Shown: one piece after another, positions 59,285 to 64,000 of the stretch
Position numbering within the stretch: position 1 is the first letter of the stretch
How the letters are laid out: the number at the start of each line of letters is the position of its first letter
From: Burkholderia sp. FERM BP-3421
Lineage (GTDB): Bacteria > Pseudomonadota > Gammaproteobacteria > Burkholderiales > Burkholderiaceae
DNA length: 64,000 nucleotides
Direction: 5' to 3'
Assembly (NCBI RefSeq): GCF_028657905.1
Contig: NZ_CP117781.1
Span: 682,001 to 746,000, forward strand
Position numbers and translations under genes: made by a program
Notes under the pieces: model-generated
Database searches by the model: none
Told to the model about the DNA's origin: nothing
The model's input: the letters and a program-made list of their open reading frames with translations, nothing else

Positions 59285-59475
59285 GGGAGGCGCCGGTCGG
59301 GTGGTGGATGCGGTGCGTGGCTGCATTGGATACGGTATGAAACGGATCGCGGGAGCGCAAGGCGAAGATTCGGGCGCGGGCAGCGGCGCGCGGGAGCCCG
59401 CGCGGGCCCTGCCAGAACAGGTAGGGTTTGCTGGCACGACCGATGCAGGGGCGGCCCGGCGGGCCGCGCGACGAC

Positions 59476-60450
59476 CTATGCCTCGCGATTCCGGGCGGCG
59501 CGCTCGGCTGTCTCGCCCGGCGTATGCCCGAACGCGGCTTTGAACGCGCGGAAAAAGTGCTTGCCGTCGGGAAAGCCGTACCGCGAGGCGAGCGATTCGA
59601 TCGATTCGCGCGGCCGCGCGGGATTCGACAGGATCTGATGGATCAGTTCGAGCCGCTGGCGCTGGATCTGCCGCATCACGCCGCCGTCCTGCTCGAACAG
59701 CTGATAGAGGCGCGAGCGCGAGACGCCGACCGCCTTGCAGATCTGCGCGGGCGTCAGGTCCGGCGAGGCGAGATGCAGCTCGATATGGCGGCGCACGCGC
59801 CTGACGATGGCGCTCGCGAGCACGGGATCCGCCTGTTCCAGCACGTCGGGGCGGGGCGCCACGCTTGCGCCGGCGAGCAGGGTGGTCGCCTGGGCGATCC
59901 GGGGCAGGTCGTCGGGCGTGAGTTGCGGCAGGGCGCGGGCGAGCGCGAGCAGGTGCTCGGCGAACAGCTGCGCGACGCCGTGCGTCAGCGATTGCCCGTG
60001 CAGATGGTGCGCGGCGGCGGGCAGCAGCGCGCGGGGAATCGCGAGCCAGATCACCTCGCCCGTCACCACCTGCGATTGAAAGGGTTCGGTCGAATCGATG
60101 ACGAACAGCTCGTGCGGACGCTTCATGTCCTCGCCGGCCGGGCCGCGCAGCGTGAGCGAGCCGGAGCGTCGCAGCGTGAACTGATAGACGTCGAGGCTGT
60201 CGAGGTTGATGCGCGCCTGCGAGCGGTTCGCCGCGATCACCGCGGGCCGCGACGGGTGCAGCCAGGTATGCCGGCCGAACGTCAGCGGCCCCAGCACCGC
60301 TTCCTCGCAGGCCCAGTCGAACGGCACGCCTGCGTCGTCCTCGAGCGTGTAGGCGCAGCCGCCGTCCGCGCGCCAGGCATCGAAGCGGGCCGGAGCCGGC
60401 ACGTCGAGCGTGGTCCAGCGGAAGATGTCGAGATGCGCCGAGTCGTTCAT
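59476..60450 (-). CDS. AraC-family transcriptional regulator
   Basis: A 324-residue regulator. Residues ~20-200 form an AraC-binding-like (PF14525-type) sensing domain (FTLRRSGSLTLRGPAGE, ELFVIDSTEPFQ). The C-terminal 100 residues hold two helix-turn-helix units: LTPAQICKAVGVSRSRLYQLF and SIESLASRYGFPDGKHFFRAF, ending FGHTPGE. ATG 60450 opens MNDSAHLDIFRW. It lies upstream of the CMD-like gene on the same strand and may control it; other targets are unknown. Confidence 0.92.
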   Translation of the reverse strand: MNDSAHLDIFRWTTLDVPAPARFDAWRADGGCAYTLEDDAGVPFDWACEEAVLGPLTFGRHTWLHPSRPAVIAANRSQARINLDSLDVYQFTLRRSGSLTLRGPAGEDMKRPHELFVIDSTEPFQSQVVTGEVIWLAIPRALLPAAAHHLHGQSLTHGVAQLFAEHLLALARALPQLTPDDLPRIAQATTLLAGASVAPRPDVLEQADPVLASAIVRRVRRHIELHLASPDLTPAQICKAVGVSRSRLYQLFEQDGGVMRQIQRQRLELIHQILSNPARPRESIESLASRYGFPDGKHFFRAFKAAFGHTPGETAERAARNREA

Positions 60451-60649
60451 GATGCGTTCCCCGATCCGCCCGGGAAGGCGGCGAAGCAGCCGGTCGCATG
60501 GTGACGGTGTTGCGGGAACAGCGGGCGAGCGGCGCCGGACGTTGCGCGCGGTGCGGCGCAATGGAAGTCCATTGTAAGCGTAACGGGCGGCGCGTTGGCG
60601 CGGACGCCAAGGGGCCGCCGCGGGGGTGGGCGCGACGGAGGCCGGCGCG

Positions 60650-61240
60650 CTATGCCTCGGCCTGCGCGTCCGGCCGGGTATCGATGCGCGCCTGCGTGTC
60701 GGCGTCGACGAGCGCGCGCAGCGCCTCGAACAAGGGCGCGGCGCTCGTGTACCGACGCCCGTAGGCGAGGTTGAACGCGTAGTCGAAATCGTCGGGATTC
60801 TTGCCCTGCGCGTGCTGCAGGATCGTTTCCAGCTTGTCGAACGCCTTGACCGCGCGCGCTTCGGGGCTGGCCGCGCGCTCGTAGTCATCCCAGAGCGCGA
60901 GGAGACGCGCGCGCATGCCGTCGTCGAGCGCGCGGCTCAGATGCAGCAGGTCCTGCCGCTCGCGCGCGCTTTTGTCCGGATGCGCATGCTGCTCCGTCGC
61001 GGGGATGTCGCCGTGGATCGCCTCGCCCAGATCGTGCACGACGCACATGCCGAGCATCCGCAGCGGATCGACGCCGTCGAGCGCGTCGCTGAACACGAGC
61101 GCCATCAGGCACAGACGCCAGCTGTGCTCGGCCGTGCTTTCGGGGCGGCCGGACGAGGTGTGGCCGCTGCGGAGTACGTCCTTGAGTCGTTCCGCCTCGC
61201 GCAGGAAGGCGAGGCGTCCCTTGAGGGTGTCGAGGTCCAT
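60650..61240 (-). CDS. HD-domain hydrolase (YfbR/HDDC2-like nucleotidase)
   Basis: A 196-residue HD-superfamily protein. Metal ligands are His39 (STAEHSWR), the His69-Asp70 pair (VVHDLGEAIHGDIPA) and a distal Asp in the last third. The size and the EHSWR..HDLGEAIHGD layout match YfbR/HDDC2-type 5'-deoxynucleotidases. ATG 61240 is preferred; four residues more are possible. It sits as a single gene between AraC and XRE regulators on the same strand and is probably housekeeping nucleotide salvage. Confidence 0.88.
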   Translation of the reverse strand: MDLDTLKGRLAFLREAERLKDVLRSGHTSSGRPESTAEHSWRLCLMALVFSDALDGVDPLRMLGMCVVHDLGEAIHGDIPATEQHAHPDKSARERQDLLHLSRALDDGMRARLLALWDDYERAASPEARAVKAFDKLETILQHAQGKNPDDFDYAFNLAYGRRYTSAAPLFEALRALVDADTQARIDTRPDAQAEA

Positions 61241-61283
61241 GCAGGAGTCCAAAGGTGGTGGCGCGCCGGGCCGGACTTCAATC

Positions 61284-61889
61284 CTAGGGAATGCCGCGCG
61301 CGGCGTCCACGCATGAAATATGCGCGGCCGGCCGCAGCGTCTCGACGAGGCGGGCCGAGGTACCGTCGGCGAGCGTCATGCGGGTCCAGCGGCAACGGCC
61401 CGCATGGATCGGCACGATCGCCGAGCCGTTCACGCCCGTCGCGAATTCCAGCGCCGGCGGCGCGAGGCTGTCGCGCCATCCCAGCGTATCGAGCGCGGCT
61501 TCCTGGCCCATGATCTCGGGCGTGGCGTAGCGCCACAGCGAGCGGCCGAGCAGATCGGCGAGCGGCGCGCCGAACTCGGCCGCGCGCGTGGGCGAACACG
61601 CGAGCAGGCGATGCGTGAGATCGCAGACGAGGTGGACCGGGCGCGGGCTCTCCCGGACGAGGCGCGCGAGCGCGTGATCGGCGGGGGCGTCGAGCCGGGC
61701 GGACAACACGTGTTCGACGCGCGCGCGCTCGGCGGGCTCCATGTCGTGAAGGCCGCTTTCCCAGCGCGAGATGGTCGATTGCGCGACGCCGAACAGCGCG
61801 GCCGCGTGCGCCTGCTTGATCCGATGCAGCCGACGCCAGCGCTTGAAGGCGGCGCCGATCGGAACGGGGTGGAGGCGGGTGTCGTGCAT
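61284..61889 (-). CDS. XRE-family regulator with a PAS-like sensor region
   Basis: A 201-residue protein. The N-terminal XRE helix-turn-helix (about 12-62) includes QAHAAALFGVAQSTISRWE. The C-terminal half (about 75-190) resembles a PAS domain (VCDLTHRLLACSPTRAAEF, DLLGRSLWRYATPEI, RMTLADGTSARLVETL). It is 43 bases ahead of the HD gene on the same strand. The ligand is unknown. Confidence 0.85.
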   Translation of the reverse strand: MHDTRLHPVPIGAAFKRWRRLHRIKQAHAAALFGVAQSTISRWESGLHDMEPAERARVEHVLSARLDAPADHALARLVRESPRPVHLVCDLTHRLLACSPTRAAEFGAPLADLLGRSLWRYATPEIMGQEAALDTLGWRDSLAPPALEFATGVNGSAIVPIHAGRCRWTRMTLADGTSARLVETLRPAAHISCVDAARGIP

Positions 61890-62026
61890 GGCGGGCGCCG
61901 GGGAGGGGCGGAGCGAACAGTTTACCCGCCGCGCCCTGCCGCAGCGAGTGCCGCCCTGTCGCGGCGCGTCGGATGCGTTCGCCTCTTGGCGCGCCCGACG
62001 CGCTGCCTGCGGCAACCGGGCGTGCG

Positions 62027-62398
62027 TCAGCCGCGCACCATCTTGATCACGCGCGACACCTGCCCGATCGTGAAGCCGCTGTGACGGATATAGGGTGCGC
62101 AGTCGAGCGGCGCGGTCAGGGATTCGCCGACCGCGAATTCGCCGACATAGCGGAACAGGTCGACTTCGAGCTTGATGAAGACCGGTATCGCGCCGCCTTG
62201 CCGCGCGAGGGTTCTGCCGGCCGCGCGCACCGCGGCCGCGCCGTCGCAGATGATCACGTCGGGCGCCTGCGGATTCAGCGCGGGGCTCAGGCAGGCGGCG
62301 ACCACCTTGCCGTTCCTGGTCGGCAGGAATGCCTGCTTGCTGCCGCCGCACGCGCGATGGATGGCTTCGCGGGAGTAGTTCTTGTTCATTTCAAACAT
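62027..62398 (-). CDS. Small protein of unknown function
   Basis: A 123-residue soluble protein with a plausible start after GAGGTCC. Visible stretches are AIHRACGGSKQAFLPTRNGK, VIICDGAAAVRAAGRTLARQ and PVFIKLEVDLFRYVGEF. This pattern, with strands around a small barrel, is reminiscent of PUA/SRA-like folds, but I do not recognise the family with certainty. Next to a second small unknown gene (108-base gap) and an XRE regulator. The sequence just upstream is less GC-rich. Confidence 0.65.
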   Translation of the reverse strand: MFEMNKNYSREAIHRACGGSKQAFLPTRNGKVVAACLSPALNPQAPDVIICDGAAAVRAAGRTLARQGGAIPVFIKLEVDLFRYVGEFAVGESLTAPLDCAPYIRHSGFTIGQVSRVIKMVRG

Positions 62399-62506
62399 GA
62401 TGGACCTCGTTGTGATGACACGTTGCAGCTTTGATGGCGATGCAAAAATAGGTATGCCTAAATATTCGAGCGGAATCGGGAAACGGAAAAACCTCGTCGA
62501 CTTCCC

Positions 62507-62755
62507 TCAGCGCCGTTCGTCCAATGCGCCCAAGGCCTGGAGCACGGCGCGCCCTTCCTGCGTGATCGCGAACTGGACGTCGTCGCCGGCCGCATGGCTC
62601 AGCTCGACGAGCCCGGCTTCCAGCAGCGCGATCACGTCGGGGTTGTCGATGCGCGAGTCGATCGGCGCGTGGCGCAGCAGCACGAGCGCCGCCATTTCAT
62701 GCGCGCTCAGATACCGCGCGCCGTCCGGCGCGCGATGGAGTTCGATCGTTTTCAT
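62507..62755 (-). CDS. Small protein of unknown function
   Basis: An 82-residue protein starting at ATG 62755 after AGGAAG. The pattern YLSAHEMAALVLLRHAP then DVIALLEAGLVEL and FAITQEGRAVLQALGAL looks like a small winged-helix-type fold with a terminal ITxxGRxxL segment. Open sequence upstream to 62872 is not coding-like. Same strand as the preceding unknown gene; no function can be given. Confidence 0.6.
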   Translation of the reverse strand: MKTIELHRAPDGARYLSAHEMAALVLLRHAPIDSRIDNPDVIALLEAGLVELSHAAGDDVQFAITQEGRAVLQALGALDERR

Positions 62756-63179
62756 CACCACACTTCCTTTCCAGAAGAGGTCGCGCGACGGCCTCGCGGA
62801 CATGCGTCGGCGACGCGCGACGTGCCGAGCGTGAACGAATCGCCGCTCGGGTCGGGTCGAAACAAGGTGCACGGAGGGTTTGCAGCGGGCACCGTCTGCC
62901 TGCGGGCAGGACGGCGATCAAGAACAGCGGCGCGCGGAGGTCCTGCCGATCAGGCGGAGAGAGGGGCTGACGGTCGACGACATCGGCTTTTCATGGCAGC
63001 GGCATACACATGCTGAAGTTCGGAATATTCTAGAGATTCCGCCTCCGCCGGCAAGTAAAAAGGTCGTAAAGAGGCGCGCCGAAGCGATGGCCGGAGCGGC
63101 GGCGATCCGGGTAAAATGCGCGCGAAACGGCACGAAACGACGACCAACCCGACAGCAGCACCCGAACCCGGCATCCACT
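62756..63179. other. Intergenic region before the LRR kinase gene
   Basis: A 424-base divergent gap with no recognisable gene. It contains a small hairpin (CTGCC TGCG GGCAG near 62900) and an AT-richer section near 63010-63060 that could hold the promoter of the kinase gene. Confidence 0.45.
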
Positions 63180-64000
63180 GTGACGACTTCCCTCGAACAA
63201 CTGCAGCGCGGGCAACTCAAAGGCGCCCGGCGACTCAAGCTTGCTTGCGGCCTGACCGAGTTTCCGCGCGAGATATTCGATCTCGCCGAGACGCTGGAAG
63301 TGCTCGATCTGTCGGGCAATGCCTTGTCGTCGTTGCCCGACGATTTGCCGCGGCTGAGCCGCCTGCGCATCCTGTTCGCCTCCGACAATCGCTTTACCGT
63401 GCTGCCCGAGGTGCTGGGCGACTGCCCGCAACTGGAGATGATCGGCTTCAAGGCGAACCGGATCGACACCGTGCCGGGCGGCGCGTTGCCGCCCGCGTTG
63501 CGCTGGTTGATCCTGACCGACAACGCGCTCGACCGGCTGCCTGCCGGGATCGGTCGCTGTGCGCCGTTGCAGAAGCTGATGCTGGCGGGCAACCGCCTGC
63601 GCGCATTGCCCGCCGAACTGGCCGCCTGCGAGCGGCTCGAACTCGTGCGGCTCGCGGCGAATCAGCTGGAAGCCCTGCCCGAATGGCTGTTGCGCCTGCC
63701 CCGGCTTGCCTGGCTCGCGTATGCGGGCAATCCCTTCTGCGCGGAACAGGAGGCTGCCGCGGCCGCGGACACGACGGTCGCCGAGATCGACTGGAACACG
63801 CTGTCGCTCGACGAGAAGCTCGGAGAAGGGGCCTCGGGCATCATCCACCGGGCTGTGTGGCGCACGCCCGAGGGGGGCGCGCAACCGGTAGCCGTGAAGC
63901 TGTTCAAGGGGGCGGTGACGAGCGACGGCTTGCCGGCCCGCGAGATGGCCGCCTGCCTTCATGCCGGCCCGCACCCGAACCTGATTCCGGTGATCGGCAG
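63180..64000 (+). CDS. Leucine-rich-repeat protein kinase, 5' part only
   Basis: An open frame from a GTG at 63180 continues to the end of the window (273 codons seen). Residues ~15-195 are leucine-rich repeats of bacterial type (LEVLDLSGNALSSLPDDL, LRWLILTDNALDRLPAGI, LQKLMLAGNRLRALPAEL). A protein kinase domain then begins: LGEGASGIIHRAV (glycine loop), VAVKLFKG (ATP-binding Lys), and HPNLIPVIG. Such LRR-kinase proteins are known in Burkholderia and some other bacteria and resemble eukaryotic signalling proteins. The catalytic loop lies beyond the window. Start choice is tentative; no strong ribosome site is visible. Confidence 0.85.
   Translation, partial: MTTSLEQLQRGQLKGARRLKLACGLTEFPREIFDLAETLEVLDLSGNALSSLPDDLPRLSRLRILFASDNRFTVLPEVLGDCPQLEMIGFKANRIDTVPGGALPPALRWLILTDNALDRLPAGIGRCAPLQKLMLAGNRLRALPAELAACERLELVRLAANQLEALPEWLLRLPRLAWLAYAGNPFCAEQEAAAAADTTVAEIDWNTLSLDEKLGEGASGIIHRAVWRTPEGGAQPVAVKLFKGAVTSDGLPAREMAACLHAGPHPNLIPVIG

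Overview
This 64 kb window is GC-rich DNA with strong third-position GC bias. It looks like a secondary replicon of a Burkholderia sensu lato species (B. gladioli/glumae/plantarii or a cepacia-complex relative). The best marker is a 433-residue 2,2-dialkylglycine decarboxylase (dgdA) that keeps Gln52, Trp138, Lys272 and Arg406 at the numbering of the B. cepacia enzyme, with its LysR regulator dgdR divergent beside it. No rRNA, tRNA, CRISPR array, complete insertion sequence or prophage was seen.

Layout, left part (1-24 kb). An RND efflux operon end (inner-membrane pump 3' part plus outer-membrane lipoprotein) closes at a strong terminator. Then come a VapC-type toxin with an AbrB-type antitoxin and a GNAT enzyme. 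Next is a prolyl-tRNA synthetase paralogue without the editing insertion, broken by a frameshift, and preceded by a proline-rich short ORF and an intrinsic terminator that look like an attenuator. These are followed by an MFS transporter/M81 peptidase operon with a divergent LysR gene, then dgdR-dgdA. A spherulin-4-like secreted protein lies beside a LysR scar. A sulfur/thioether-type operon follows (periplasmic binding protein, flavin monooxygenase, ABC ATPase and permease, a ferritin-like protein, an acyl-CoA-dehydrogenase-like monooxygenase). A minus-strand operon of methyltransferase, GNAT protein and fatty-acid desaturase borders an AT-rich spacer.

The centre (24.4-58.9 kb) is the main interest: a large secretion locus. 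It holds a 4,137-residue filamentous-haemagglutinin-like exoprotein (PdtA-like) and its TpsB transporter (PdtB-like). It has a dedicated ExbB-ExbD-TonB set in which ExbB is fused to a periplasmic DUF2341/LamG-like region, plus a porin, a second TonB-C-like protein, a PpiC-type isomerase and an HtrA protease. Two PstS/LapA-like secreted proteins, all four type II secretion minor pseudopilins (GspH, I, J, K; no core genes), two orphan Phd-type proteins and two paralogues of an uncharacterised C-C-H-C protein also belong to it. From memory, the gene content and order resemble the phosphate-regulated hxc-lapA-pdtA-phdA-pdtB-exbB-exbD region of Pseudomonas aeruginosa (about PA0677-PA0700). A TIGR03032 gene and cysC are inserted after pdtA. 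I found no convincing canonical Pho box.

The right end (58.9-64 kb) is ordinary accessory sequence: a carboxymuconolactone-decarboxylase-family protein, an AraC regulator, an HD hydrolase, an XRE regulator, two small unknown genes, and the start of a leucine-rich-repeat protein kinase that runs off the window.
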